The notes under the pieces are model-generated. The model saw only the letters and a list, made by a program, of their open reading frames with translations. It did not search any database and had not been told where the DNA came from. The position numbers were made by a program, and so were the translations under genes. From Clostridia bacterium (GTDB taxonomy: Bacteria; Bacillota; Clostridia; Christensenellales; Borkfalkiaceae), in contig CAAGHC010000058.1 in the NCBI GenBank assembly GCA_900769565.1, forward strand, positions 56,992-120,991: a DNA stretch of 64,000 bases. Direction: 5' to 3'. Every line of letters begins with the position of its first letter. The stretch's first letter is position 1. Shown here piece by piece: positions 50,152-58,560 of this stretch.

Positions 50152-51255
50152 ATGAAAAACGTTGCTGTTTTTTTCGGTGGTCAATCGGTGGAACACGATA
50201 TTTCTGTGATAACGGGTGTACTAACCCTAAATGCGCTAAATAGGGAAAAATACAATGCGATACCCGTTTATATACATACCGACGGAAAGTGGTATACTGG
50301 CGAAAGCCTTTTCGACCTTGATAACTTTAAGACTTTACGAACAGAAAAACTGTCTAAAGTAATGTTCTTGGGTGGGGATAATACCCTTTATAAAATAAAA
50401 GGTCGGTGGGTGAAAGCAATTTGTCCGATAAGCGTTGGAATAAATTGCTTGCACGGCGAAAGAGGTGAGGATGGTAGCCTTTCAGGACTTACGAATATGT
50501 GTTCCATTCCGTTAGCGTCACCGGATATTCTTTCGTCGTCAGTCAGCATGGATAAGGCGTTTACAAAAACGGTTATGCGTGGATTAAAGATAAAAACCTT
50601 ACCGTCGGTAACCGTTAAATGCGTGGGCGAGTATGAAAACGTAAAGTCTAAAATTAAGTATCCCGTTATAATTAAACCCGTACGTTCGGGTTCTAGTATA
50701 GGCATAAAAGTTGCCAAAACGGATGCTGAATTAAAGGATGCTATAAACTATGGACTAAAGTTTGGCGATAGAGTTATTGCAGAACCTTTCTTAAAAGATT
50801 TTATCGAGATTAACTGCGCATGTTTTAACGACGGTGACGGCAAGGTTTACGTTTCCGAACTAGAACAACCTGTGGGACGTGCGGAAATATTGACTTTTTC
50901 GGATAAATACGAAAACGGCAAGCGCATTTTTCCCGCTAAACTAGATAAGGAACTAACCGACAAGATTAGGTCGATTACAAAAAAGATTTATCAAGAACTT
51001 AACTTTTCAGGCGTTATTCGTATAGACTATTTGGTGGTGGGGGAAACGGTTTATCTAAACGAAATAAATTCCGTCCCCGGCTCGCTTTCTTATTATCTTT
51101 TCTGCGATACGCTTTCGGAATTTTCCACTATGCTCGATAAACTCATAAGCGGGGCGGAAAAGGCGCACGCTAAAGCGCAAACCTTTCAAAAGCGATACGA
51201 TTCGGGCGTGCTATGTTCGTTCGGCAGTAAGGGTGCAAAACAAAAACGGCAGTAA
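50152..51255 (+). CDS. ddl: D-alanine--D-alanine ligase
   Basis: This ATP-grasp enzyme makes D-Ala-D-Ala for MurF. The 367-aa product has F-F-G-G-Q-S-V-E-H-D-I-S, L-H-G-E-R-G-E-D-G, P-V-R-S-G-S-S-I-G, and N-E-I-N-S-V-P-G-S-L-S. The loop with D-K-Y keeps the Lys-Tyr pair linked, from memory, to D-Ala-D-Ala rather than D-Ala-D-lactate synthesis, so vancomycin-type resistance is not suggested. An extra C-terminal 15 residues are basic. Confidence 0.95.
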   Translation: MKNVAVFFGGQSVEHDISVITGVLTLNALNREKYNAIPVYIHTDGKWYTGESLFDLDNFKTLRTEKLSKVMFLGGDNTLYKIKGRWVKAICPISVGINCLHGERGEDGSLSGLTNMCSIPLASPDILSSSVSMDKAFTKTVMRGLKIKTLPSVTVKCVGEYENVKSKIKYPVIIKPVRSGSSIGIKVAKTDAELKDAINYGLKFGDRVIAEPFLKDFIEINCACFNDGDGKVYVSELEQPVGRAEILTFSDKYENGKRIFPAKLDKELTDKIRSITKKIYQELNFSGVIRIDYLVVGETVYLNEINSVPGSLSYYLFCDTLSEFSTMLDKLISGAEKAHAKAQTFQKRYDSGVLCSFGSKGAKQKRQ

Positions 51256-51269
51256 GTTTTTTGTTCGTC

Positions 51270-51298
51270 TTGACTTATTAAGAAGGTAATGCTATAAT
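51270..51298 (+). promoter_or_regulatory. strong promoter upstream of a tiny ORF
   Basis: TTGACT at 51270-51275, a 17-bp spacer, TATAAT at 51293-51298. Confidence 0.8.
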
Positions 51299-51319
51299 TT
51301 CTAAAAAAAGGGGTTGGTT

Positions 51320-51388
51320 ATGGAACAAAAATCAACTAAAAATGGAAAAAGCATTCTTTGTAGGCAACTAGTTACAAACGTTAAATAA
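51320..51388 (+). CDS. possible 22-aa peptide
   Basis: This ORF runs ATG 51320 to TAA 51388 and encodes 22 residues, basic, with a single Cys (M-E-Q-K-S-T-K-N-G-K and R-Q-L-V-T-N-V-K at the ends). AAAGGGG lies 6 nt before it, and the promoter at 51270-51298 is consensus. It sits between convergent ddl and aspS and is followed by the bidirectional terminator. It could be an authentic small peptide, a short regulatory RNA, or a relic. No homology is known to me. Confidence 0.4.
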   Translation: MEQKSTKNGKSILCRQLVTNVK

Positions 51389-51415
51389 AAATTAACTAAT
51401 TTTACGGATAAGAAA

Positions 51416-51452
51416 AGCCCGTGGTATCCACAAATTGTGGATACCACGGGCT
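51416..51452. terminator. long bidirectional terminator
   Basis: An 18-bp perfect inverted repeat (51416-51433 with 51435-51452), A-rich on one side and T-rich on the other, between convergent ddl/tiny ORF and aspS. Confidence 0.85.
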
Positions 51453-51513
51453 ATTTTTATACCACTCATTCAATAGAAGATTTTTTCATTGAATTTATTT
51501 TGCTTATAGTGTT

Positions 51514-52851
51514 TTACGGGGTTACGCGGTTAATGTCGCGCGGGAACATGGTGGCCTCTCTAACGTTCTTAAAGCCAAGCAAGTGCATGGTAAGACGTTC
51601 AAGCCCGATTCCAAGACCACCGTGCGGGGGTGCGCCGTATTTATGAAGCATTAAATAAGTATCGAAAAGCGTGGGGTCCATACCGCACTTTTCCATCTTT
51701 GCTACCTGTTGTTTGTAGTCGTGTATACGTTGACCACCAGAAGTGATTTCTAATCCCCTAAACAACAAGTCGAAAGAAAGTGTATATTCGGGGTCTTCTG
51801 GGTCGTCCATAGTATAGAAAGGACGTTTCTTGGACGGGTAGTGGGTTACGAACAAGAAATCGCTACCGAGTTCCTTTTTAGCCCACTTGCCGAGAAGTTC
51901 TTCTTCTTGAGGGTCAAAGTCTTTCATGTCAGACGGTTTATACTTGAATTTAGTCATCAAAAGTTCTTTAGCGTCCATAAACTTAATAGACGGTATTTCA
52001 TTTATTTCAGGAACGTCAACGTGTAAGAGTTCAAGTTCTTCCTTGTACTCGGTCTTAAGAAGTTCCATAATATTTCTTAAAACGCCAACTTCCATGTTCA
52101 TAATGTCTTTAAAACTATTGATAAAGCCCATTTCAAAGTCCATAGAAGTATATTCGTTAAGGTGACGAGAAGTGTCGTGATGTTCAGCGCGGAAAACGGG
52201 TGCAACTTCAAAAACGCGTTCGTACACGCCTACCAAAGCTTGTTTGTAAAGCTGGGGTGATTGAGCAAGGAATACTTGTTTGCCAAAATAATCTAGTTTG
52301 AATACGTTAGTACCGCCTTCTGCACCCGCAAAGTTGATTTTGGGCGAACGAATTTCGGTAAAACCGTTTTTCATAAGATATTCTCTAAAGCCCCTAGCAA
52401 TACCTTCTTGAACTTTAAAAATCGCTCTTTCTTTAGGGTTGCGCATAGAAACGGGGCGCAAGTCTAAAATGGTGGAAAGTTGGATATTGTCAAGTTGTTT
52501 TTTATTTATTACGATAGGTAGCATCTCCGCGGGAAGAGATAAAATTTCAATTCCGTGAATTTGAAGTTCGTATCTGTCGTTACCTTTAGCGTCCTTGCTT
52601 GAAACCACTTTACCCGTAACGGATACGCAAGCCTCTTCGCAAATCTTCTCGTCCCAACGATAGTCGGAAAATTCAGGTGCGTATACACATTGAATAGTGT
52701 CTTTAGCCGTTCTTATGATAACGAAAGAAAAGCCTGTCATTTCACGGATACGGTGAACGTAGCCGTTAATGGTTACTACTTGTCCGTCGTAATTTTTAAA
52801 TTCTGCAAAGTCAACGGTTTTCTTTTCAACCGTTCCGTTTAGTTTTTCCAT
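51514..52851 (-). CDS. aspS: archaeal-type aspartyl-tRNA synthetase (likely nondiscriminating)
   Basis: This class II synthetase (445 aa) matches the compact archaeal/eukaryal AspRS rather than the 590-aa bacterial type: no GAD insertion, with Y-V-H-R-I-R and Q-C-V-Y-A-P-E-F in the OB domain, then Q-S-P-Q-L-Y-K-Q, F-R-A-E-H-H-D-T-S-R-H-L-N-E and the final G-L-G-I-G-L-E-R-L-T-M. Enzymes of this type in bacteria usually charge both tRNA-Asp and tRNA-Asn, with Asp-tRNA-Asn amidated by GatCAB (not in this window). AGGAG precedes the ATG. Confidence 0.9.
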   Translation of the reverse strand: MEKLNGTVEKKTVDFAEFKNYDGQVVTINGYVHRIREMTGFSFVIIRTAKDTIQCVYAPEFSDYRWDEKICEEACVSVTGKVVSSKDAKGNDRYELQIHGIEILSLPAEMLPIVINKKQLDNIQLSTILDLRPVSMRNPKERAIFKVQEGIARGFREYLMKNGFTEIRSPKINFAGAEGGTNVFKLDYFGKQVFLAQSPQLYKQALVGVYERVFEVAPVFRAEHHDTSRHLNEYTSMDFEMGFINSFKDIMNMEVGVLRNIMELLKTEYKEELELLHVDVPEINEIPSIKFMDAKELLMTKFKYKPSDMKDFDPQEEELLGKWAKKELGSDFLFVTHYPSKKRPFYTMDDPEDPEYTLSFDLLFRGLEITSGGQRIHDYKQQVAKMEKCGMDPTLFDTYLMLHKYGAPPHGGLGIGLERLTMHLLGFKNVREATMFPRDINRVTP

Positions 52852-53065
52852 ATCAATCTCCTAACAGTTGATAAAATTATATTATTGGTTAAATAATATA
52901 ATGAAAACTATCTTTAAGTCAAGCAAAATAAGTGTTCACTTTGGGTTTGGCTACGTAAAAACTTAAAATAAGATTAAAAAGTTTAAAAAACAATTTGTAT
53001 TAACCGACAAAATGTGCTACAATAAACTATATAATAATTTTAACAACGACCAGAGGAGAGATATT

Positions 53066-53908
53066 ATGAAAGTTTGTATTTCAGTAGAATCTACTAGCGA
53101 CTTGTCAAAAGAACTATTAATCGCTAACGATATTAGCGTTATACCTTACGAAATCGTACTTAAGGACAAAACGTTTAAAGACGGTGAACTATCTACCGAA
53201 GAACTGTTTGCCTTCGTTGACCAAAACGGGGTTTTGCCTAAAACCAACGCACTCAACGAGTTTGAATATACCGAGTATTTTGAAAATTTAAGAAAGGATT
53301 ACGACGCTGTAATTCATATCTGCTTGTCAAGTGGTTTAACTTCTTCTTGCGGTAACGCAGAAAGGGCAAGCAAAAACGTTGCCGACGTTTACGTGGTTGA
53401 TAGCAAATCACTTTCCACGGGTATCGGTCTTTTAGCGCTCTATGCTAGAGAACTTGCAAACCAAGGCGTTGCGCCCGAAGAAATTGCTAAAAAAGTTGAA
53501 ACAAGGCGTGAAAAGTTGCAAGTAAGTTTTGTTATTGAAAGGCTAGATTATTTATTTAAGGGTGGTAGATGTAACAGCTTGCAATATTTTGGCGCTAACG
53601 TTTTAAAACTTCGTCCTAGAATAGTTCTTAACGACGGTAAGATGGGGTCGGATAAAAAATACCGCGGACCTATGAAGATGGTCGTTAACAAGTACTGTAA
53701 CGACACGCTTGAAGAATTTAACACCCCCGACCTTGACAAGGTGTTTATTACCTATACTACGGCAACGCCCGAAATGGTGGAATCTGCAAAGAATGCGCTC
53801 GTTCAGGCTGGCTTTAAGAATATTTACGAAACGCATGCAGGTTGCACAATCGCAAGTCACTGTGGCGCTAATACGCTAGGAATTTTATATTTTAACGATG
53901 GTGAATAA
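53066..53908 (+). CDS. DegV family fatty-acid-binding protein
   Basis: This 280-aa protein binds one fatty acid by family (FakB-like) and feeds the fatty-acid kinase. The start matches V-E-S-T-S-D-L (usual D-S-x-x-D-L), then S-S-G-L-T-S-S, D-S-K-S-L-S-T-G, R-L-D-Y-L-F-K-G-G-R, and K-P/L-R-P-R near residue 190. ATG 53066 has AGAGGAG before it; the earlier start at 53012 lacks one. FakA is not nearby. Confidence 0.9.
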   Translation: MKVCISVESTSDLSKELLIANDISVIPYEIVLKDKTFKDGELSTEELFAFVDQNGVLPKTNALNEFEYTEYFENLRKDYDAVIHICLSSGLTSSCGNAERASKNVADVYVVDSKSLSTGIGLLALYARELANQGVAPEEIAKKVETRREKLQVSFVIERLDYLFKGGRCNSLQYFGANVLKLRPRIVLNDGKMGSDKKYRGPMKMVVNKYCNDTLEEFNTPDLDKVFITYTTATPEMVESAKNALVQAGFKNIYETHAGCTIASHCGANTLGILYFNDGE

Positions 53909-53929
53909 AAAATTTTTGGAGATATAAAA

Positions 53930-55162
53930 ATGTTTGAAAAGTTAAAAGAATTTTGCGCTCCGCTCGCAAAAGCCGTAAATCTTTCGGCAGACGTGGTACT
54001 TTATATTGCGTTAGGGTTAGTGGCTCTTATCGTAGTTTTAGCAATCGTGTTAATCGTAGTCGGCGTTAAAAAGGGTAGGGGTAAAAAACAACAAAAGGCT
54101 ACCGAGCCTGTAAAGGAAGAAACTTTATCTGAAACTGCCCCCGTATCTGAAACTGCCCCCGTTGTTGAAGACGTGGTTGAGCAAACCCCCGTTTCTACTG
54201 AAGAGGCTATAGAAGAAACCGTTGAAGAACCTACTATCGCCGTTCAAACGGAAGAGTCGATAGAAGAAAATAAACAGGAAGTTCCCGTAGCTGAAGAAGT
54301 TGAGCCGGTTAAGGCAGAGAAAAAACCTGCTAATAAAAAAGCAAGTTCAAGCAAAAAAACTGCCGAGAAAAAGCAGACCATCGAAAAAAAGACTGCTTAC
54401 GGCAAATGGGTGGTTGAAAAGAAACAGGATAATGAATTTATGTCCGTACTTTTAGCGTCTAACGGTGAGATAATGTTGTCTAGTGAGATTTACACTTCTG
54501 AAGAAGGTGCTAGAAACGGTATTTCTACCATAATTAAGGGCGTTGATAACGGTAATTTTATAGTATATAAAGATAAAAAAGGTAATTATTACTATAAGTT
54601 AAAGACGGCGGGTAATCGTTTGCTTTGCGTGGGCGAAATTTACAAGTCTAAAGAAAGATGCTTAAAGGCTGTTGAATCGGTTAAGCGTATAGCAAAAGAT
54701 TCTGCGATTGCAGAAGTAGTAGTTGAAGGCAAACAATATATAGACTACGTACCTGCTGAACTTCCCGAGCCTAAAAAAGGCGTTCGTGGTAAATGGGCAA
54801 TCGAAACTACTGAAGAAGGTAAGTTCGTGTCTAAACTTTTTGCAAACAACGGTCAACTTATGCTTTCGACCGAAGAAGTTTCTCTTAAAAAGAGTGCGCA
54901 AAGCGCGATTGAATCGGTAAAGAAAAATGCGCTTGATGGAAACTTTATTATAGACAAGGATAAGTTTGATAGATTTTATTATAAACTTCGTAACGCTCAA
55001 AAATCGGTTATTTGTATCGGTGAGGCTTACGAAACGCTAGAATCTTGCGTAAGTGCAATCGAGTCGGTAAGACGTTTCGTGCTTAACGCAACCTTGCCCG
55101 TGGATAAAAAGCCTGAAGACAAAAAGGCTACCGAAAAAAAGAGTGAGCAAGTAGAAAAGTAA
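53930..55162 (+). CDS. membrane-anchored protein with four DUF1508 (YegP-like) repeats
   Basis: This 410-aa protein has one transmembrane helix at residues about 22-48, a long Glu/Pro/Val-rich linker (50-155), then two pairs of DUF1508-like units: G-K-W-V-V-E-K-K and G-N-F-I-V-Y-K-D near 160-265, and G-K-W-A-I-E-T and G-N-F-I-I-D-K-D near 290-390. Each pair resembles the two-unit YegP fold. The C-terminus is Lys/Glu-rich. The helix places the repeats on one side of the membrane; sidedness cannot be told. GGAG precedes the ATG. Confidence 0.8.
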   Translation: MFEKLKEFCAPLAKAVNLSADVVLYIALGLVALIVVLAIVLIVVGVKKGRGKKQQKATEPVKEETLSETAPVSETAPVVEDVVEQTPVSTEEAIEETVEEPTIAVQTEESIEENKQEVPVAEEVEPVKAEKKPANKKASSSKKTAEKKQTIEKKTAYGKWVVEKKQDNEFMSVLLASNGEIMLSSEIYTSEEGARNGISTIIKGVDNGNFIVYKDKKGNYYYKLKTAGNRLLCVGEIYKSKERCLKAVESVKRIAKDSAIAEVVVEGKQYIDYVPAELPEPKKGVRGKWAIETTEEGKFVSKLFANNGQLMLSTEEVSLKKSAQSAIESVKKNALDGNFIIDKDKFDRFYYKLRNAQKSVICIGEAYETLESCVSAIESVRRFVLNATLPVDKKPEDKKATEKKSEQVEK

Positions 55163-55189
55163 AAAAGTTGCAAAAATCAGCAAAAACGT

Positions 55190-55354
55190 TTGACAACTTG
55201 GGCTAAAAGTTGTATTATATTAAAGCTTAAAGAAGAAGTGACCCTTCTCGCCGACTGAAAAAGCTGTTCGGCTCAATACTTAAATTCGCTAGTAATATAC
55301 TGGTAAATTGTGTATTTTTCGGGTTGCTTTTTGTGATAAGCGACCCGTTTTTTT
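55190..55354 (+). promoter_or_regulatory. infC promoter and attenuator leader
   Basis: TTGACA at 55190-55195, a 17-bp spacer, TATTAT at 55213-55218. The leader ends in a terminator hairpin (55320-55329 with 55338-55347, then T7). GTGACCC at 55238-55244 can pair with GGGTTGC at 55321-55327, opening the terminator. This fits an L20/IF3-type attenuated leader, probably controlled by L20. Confidence 0.75.
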
Positions 55355-55411
55355 ATGTAATTTCAAAAGGCGCTAGCCTTGGTGAAAAATATTATTGAGA
55401 GGTATAAAACC

Positions 55412-55924
55412 ATTAAAAAGGAACATCAGATTAACACGGATATTCGTGATAAAGAAGTCCGCCTGATAGGTGAAAACGGAGAGCAACTCGGTATCGTTTC
55501 TTCGCGTGAGGCAATGAACGTTGCAGAAGAAAGCGGTCTTGACCTTGTTAAGATTTCCCCGAACGCAGTACCGCCCGTATGCAAAATCATGAACTACGGC
55601 AAATATTTGTTTGAGCAATCAAAAAAGGCAAAAGAAGCGAAAAAGAACCAAAAAGTCGTTGAAATCAAAGAAGTTTGGCTTTCTATGACCATTGACGTTG
55701 GCGACCTTAACGTAAAGGCAAAGCAAGCGCAAAAATTCCTTGCGTCTGGCAATAAGGTAAAAGCGTCTATAAAGATGCGTGGTCGTCAAATGGCGCACAG
55801 CGAACTCGGTATAGAAGTTATGAACAGGTTTTACGAACTCGTAAAAGAACAGGGAACAATAGAAAAACAACCGCATACGGAAGGCAGAAGTATCTGGATG
55901 ATGCTTGCACCCGTAAAAGCGTAA
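55412..55924 (+). CDS. infC: translation initiation factor IF-3
   Basis: IF-3 binds the 30S subunit and proofreads initiation codons. The product matches from I-N-T-D-I-R-D-K-E-V-R-L-I-G to A-H-S-E-L-G and ends M-M-L-A-P-V-K-A. The start is inferred as ATT 55412: TTGAGAGG at 55395-55402 is 9 nt before it, it gives 170 aa with eight residues before the conserved Asn as in Bacillus, and infC is known for AUU starts that let IF-3 repress itself. TTG 55379 or GTG 55382 are alternatives. Confidence 0.92.
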   Translation: MKKEHQINTDIRDKEVRLIGENGEQLGIVSSREAMNVAEESGLDLVKISPNAVPPVCKIMNYGKYLFEQSKKAKEAKKNQKVVEIKEVWLSMTIDVGDLNVKAKQAQKFLASGNKVKASIKMRGRQMAHSELGIEVMNRFYELVKEQGTIEKQPHTEGRSIWMMLAPVKA

Positions 55925-55957
55925 AAAACAAAAATAAACTAACGGAGGGTTATTATT

Positions 55958-56155
55958 ATGCCTAAAATGAAAACCAAAAGTGCGGCAAAGAAACGTTTCA
56001 AAGTAACCGCAACCGGCAAGATTAAAAGAGCTTGCTCGGGTAAGAATCACATTTTAACCAAGAAAGACAGAAAGAGAAAGAACAATCTCTGTGCAGGTGC
56101 ATACGTTGACAGCACTCAACAGAAGACCGTTCAAACGCTCATTTACAACAAGTAA
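55958..56155 (+). CDS. rpmI: 50S ribosomal protein L35
   Basis: This is a 65-aa large-subunit protein starting [14 protein letters not shown], the classic L35 N-terminus. ACGGAGG precedes the ATG. It lies between infC and rplT in standard order. Confidence 0.97.
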   Translation: MPKMKTKSAAKKRFKVTATGKIKRACSGKNHILTKKDRKRKNNLCAGAYVDSTQQKTVQTLIYNK

Positions 56156-56173
56156 GGATAAAGGAGAATTATT

Positions 56174-56524
56174 ATGCGTATTAAAAGAGCAGTTAACGCA
56201 GTAAAAAAGCGTAGAAAAATATTGAAACTCGCAAAAGGCTACTTTGGTGGCAGAAGCAAGAGATATAGAGTAGCTAGAGAAGCCGTTATGAAGGCTCAAC
56301 TTTATGCTTACTATGGCAGAAAGGCAAAGAAGAGAGATTTCCGTTCTCTTTGGATTGCAAGAATTAACGCTGCTGCAAGAATGAATGGTCTTTCTTACAG
56401 CAAGTTCATGTTCGGCTTAAAGAAGGCTGGCATTGACCTTAACAGAAAAGTTCTTGCTGAAATCGCTGTTTCAGATGCAACCGCATTTGCAACCCTTTGC
56501 GAAAAAGCAAAAGCAAACATCTAA
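56174..56524 (+). CDS. rplT: 50S ribosomal protein L20
   Basis: This 116-aa protein binds 23S rRNA early in assembly and represses its own operon in many Firmicutes. It has the family R-I-K-R-A-V-N-A start and [15 protein letters not shown] near residue 24-38, then [17 protein letters not shown] precedes the ATG. It ends the infC operon and precedes a terminator. Confidence 0.97.
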   Translation: MRIKRAVNAVKKRRKILKLAKGYFGGRSKRYRVAREAVMKAQLYAYYGRKAKKRDFRSLWIARINAAARMNGLSYSKFMFGLKKAGIDLNRKVLAEIAVSDATAFATLCEKAKANI

Positions 56525-56534
56525 TACAAGTAGG

Positions 56535-56569
56535 AAAAAGCCTAATCTTTTTGCAAGGTTAGGCTTTTT
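56535..56569 (+). terminator. terminator of infC-rpmI-rplT
   Basis: An 11-bp perfect stem (56535-56545 with 56559-56569) and T-run. Confidence 0.85.
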
Positions 56570-56674
56570 TAAGAGTTTATAAACGTCGTTGGGCGTTGTT
56601 AACCGACTTGCTTGAAAGACTTTGATTGCCAAAAGGTCAATCTCAATCTTTCGTGCCGTAGAGCCTTAAATTGC

Positions 56675-56739
56675 TTGTTTCTAAATTATAGAAACACTAT
56701 AGCAACTTGGCTAGCGCGTTACGTTCCCGAACGTTAGGT
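56675..56739. repeat. two small palindromes upstream of the methyltransferase
   Basis: Between rplT and the methyltransferase gene there is GTTTCTA-aatta-TAGAAAC (about 56678-56696) and ACGTTC-CC-GAACGT (about 56724-56737), the latter 10 bp before the start codon. They may bind a regulator; no factor can be named. Confidence 0.35.
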
Positions 56740-56747
56740 TTGTAGAG

Positions 56748-57473
56748 ATGATAATATCTAAACAAAATGCACTTATAAAAGAAATAAGGTCGCTAGCCGA
56801 CAAAAAGTTTCGTGATAGGCTTAACCTTTTCGTTGTGGAAGGGATAAAGCCGGTGAACGAGGCGATTGAACTAGGGCTACCCGTTCGCACGGTAATTTTT
56901 ACCCAAAAGGCGAGTGGGCTTTTGCGTTTGCAAGGCGTTAAATCAGAGTGCGTTTCGGACGAAGTTTTTAAATCCATTAGCGAAGAAATTACACCGCAAG
57001 GCGCTTTGGCAGTTGTGGAAAAACCCGATTTAACCGTTCAAAAATCTAAAGGCAACTGCATTTTACTAGACGGCGTTAGTGACCCTGCAAACGTTGGCGC
57101 AATTATTAGAACTGCCGCTGCGTCGGGGTTTAATAGCGTTTACTTGACTAGCGATTGTGCCGACGCTTATTCTCAAAAAGCGGTAAGGGCTAGTATGAGT
57201 GGCGTTTTCCGCATTAAAATTATGCGTGGGGATAGGGAAACTTTGCTTGAAAATATCGAGCAACCGTTAGTAGTTGCAGACATGGACGGGCAGGACGTTT
57301 TTTCGGTTAAACTTAATCAAAACGTTTGCCTTGTAATCGGCAACGAAGGGCATGGCGTAAGCGAGCAGGTTGGAGAAAAGGCAAGTTTGACTGTTAAAAT
57401 TCCCATGGAAAACGGTGTGGAAAGTTTAAATGCGTCCGTTTCCGCAGGAATACTCATGTACGCTTTAAAATGA
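56748..57473 (+). CDS. SpoU/TrmH-family RNA 2'-O-methyltransferase
   Basis: This 241-aa protein methylates ribose in rRNA or tRNA using SAM. It has an N-terminal substrate-binding part (L-A-D-K-K-F-R-D-R-L-N-L-F-V-V-E-G near 20) and the SPOUT motifs: L-D-G-V-S-D-P-A-N-V-G-A-I-I-R-T-A, I-G-N-E-G-H-G-V-S and I-P-M-E-N-G-V-E-S-L-N-A-S-V-S-A. The pattern fits the RlmB/YsgA group; target RNA is unknown. It starts with ATG 56748; no strong ribosome site is seen (GTAGAG). Confidence 0.9.
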   Translation: MIISKQNALIKEIRSLADKKFRDRLNLFVVEGIKPVNEAIELGLPVRTVIFTQKASGLLRLQGVKSECVSDEVFKSISEEITPQGALAVVEKPDLTVQKSKGNCILLDGVSDPANVGAIIRTAAASGFNSVYLTSDCADAYSQKAVRASMSGVFRIKIMRGDRETLLENIEQPLVVADMDGQDVFSVKLNQNVCLVIGNEGHGVSEQVGEKASLTVKIPMENGVESLNASVSAGILMYALK

Positions 57474-57679
57474 TTTAAAGGGTAACTGGGTAAAACTGCG
57501 TAAAATTAAAAACCCAAATTGATGGCAATAATGGAGTTTGAGAATACTCGAAAACGCTTGTGGGCAGTTCATGAGTTTTTCGGACGGTTAACAAAAAGAT
57601 AAATTAAACGAATTGGCAACGAGTACGGGAGTATTCTTTGCGTAAAAAATAAAAGGTAAATAAATATAGGAGAAAAAAT
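57474..57679 (+). other. intergenic stretch, no clear content
   Basis: About 206 bp between the methyltransferase and yebC. Several short complementary segments could fold, but no known RNA, promoter consensus or ORF stands out. Confidence 0.4.
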
Positions 57680-58420
57680 ATGTCAGGACACAGTCATGCA
57701 GCCAACATTGCAGTTAAAAAGGCAAAGACGGATGCTGCTAAAGGTAAAATTTTTACTAAAGTAGGTAGAGAAATTGCGGTTGCCGCTAAAAACAACCCCG
57801 ACCCCAACACTAACAGTAAACTTGCAGATGCTATCGCTAAAGCAAAAGCAGTTAATATGCCCAACGATAACATTAAAAGATGTATTGCAAAAGCGTCGGG
57901 TGAACTTTCTGGTGACAACTACGAAGAATTGACGTACGAAGGCTACGGCCCTGCTGGTAGCGCAGTAATTATTAAAGCGCTTACCGATAATAAGAACCGT
58001 ACGGTAGACTACGTTCGTACGGCAATGAGAAAGCACGGTGGCTCGCTTGGTAATGCAGGTTGCGTATCATTCACCTTTTCTACCGTTGGTGTCATAGTAA
58101 TAGAAAGAACTGCAGACCTTTCGGAAGATACCGTTATGGAATATGCTTTAGATGCAGGCGCAGACGATTTTATTGCAGAGGACGACGCATTTGTTGTTCA
58201 TACTTCGGTTGCAAGTTTTTCTGAAGTGAGAAAATATCTTGAAGACAAGGGCATGAACTTCTTTTCTGCACAGATAGAAATGTTACCCCAAAACAAAATC
58301 ACTTTAGAAGGCGACGAACTTGCTAAATTTAACAGGTTAGTAGCCGCACTTGAAGACCTTGACGACGTTCAAAACGTTTACCACAACGTAGATTTGCCTG
58401 AAGAGGACGAAGAAGAATAG
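57680..58420 (+). CDS. yebC: YebC/PmpR family regulatory protein
   Basis: This 246-aa protein starts M-S-G-H-S-H-A-A-N-I, close to the family's S-G-H-S-K-W-A-N-I, and later has N-M-P-N-D-N-I-K-R, Y-E-G-Y-G-P-A-G-S-A, G-N-A-G-C-V-S-F-T-F, and ends in an acidic tail. YebC-type proteins act as transcription regulators or assist translation of difficult sequences. The usual Lys-Trp after S-G-H-S is replaced by His-Ala. ATAGGAG precedes the ATG. Confidence 0.93.
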   Translation: MSGHSHAANIAVKKAKTDAAKGKIFTKVGREIAVAAKNNPDPNTNSKLADAIAKAKAVNMPNDNIKRCIAKASGELSGDNYEELTYEGYGPAGSAVIIKALTDNKNRTVDYVRTAMRKHGGSLGNAGCVSFTFSTVGVIVIERTADLSEDTVMEYALDAGADDFIAEDDAFVVHTSVASFSEVRKYLEDKGMNFFSAQIEMLPQNKITLEGDELAKFNRLVAALEDLDDVQNVYHNVDLPEEDEEE

Positions 58421-58475
58421 GTCGAAGTAAAAAAAGTTTTTAAAACTTAAAAAAAATTAAAATTAGCGTATAAAA

Positions 58476-58527
58476 ACACCTTACTTGCCTATACTCAATA
58501 TTGTCGGCGGTAAGGTATGTTTTTTTA
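58476..58527 (+). terminator. terminator after yebC
   Basis: A stem built from ACCTTAC and GCC (58478-58489) pairing with GGC and GTAAGGT (58506-58516), then T7. Confidence 0.7.
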
Positions 58528-58560
58528 ATGAAAATTATCCTTAAATATACCGTAAATTTA

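Noticed and set aside
50152..51255. D-Ala-D-lactate (vancomycin-resistance) ligase
   Set aside because: The loop keeps the Lys-Tyr pair expected of D-Ala-D-Ala ligases and no van genes are nearby.
52861..53065. T-box leader for aspS or a regulator of degV
   Set aside because: No T-box sequence (AGGGTGG-type) or specifier stem could be found.
56700..56760. LexA/SOS box before the methyltransferase gene
   Set aside because: CGAAC and GTTTG are present but spaced 5 nt rather than the 4 nt of the known box.
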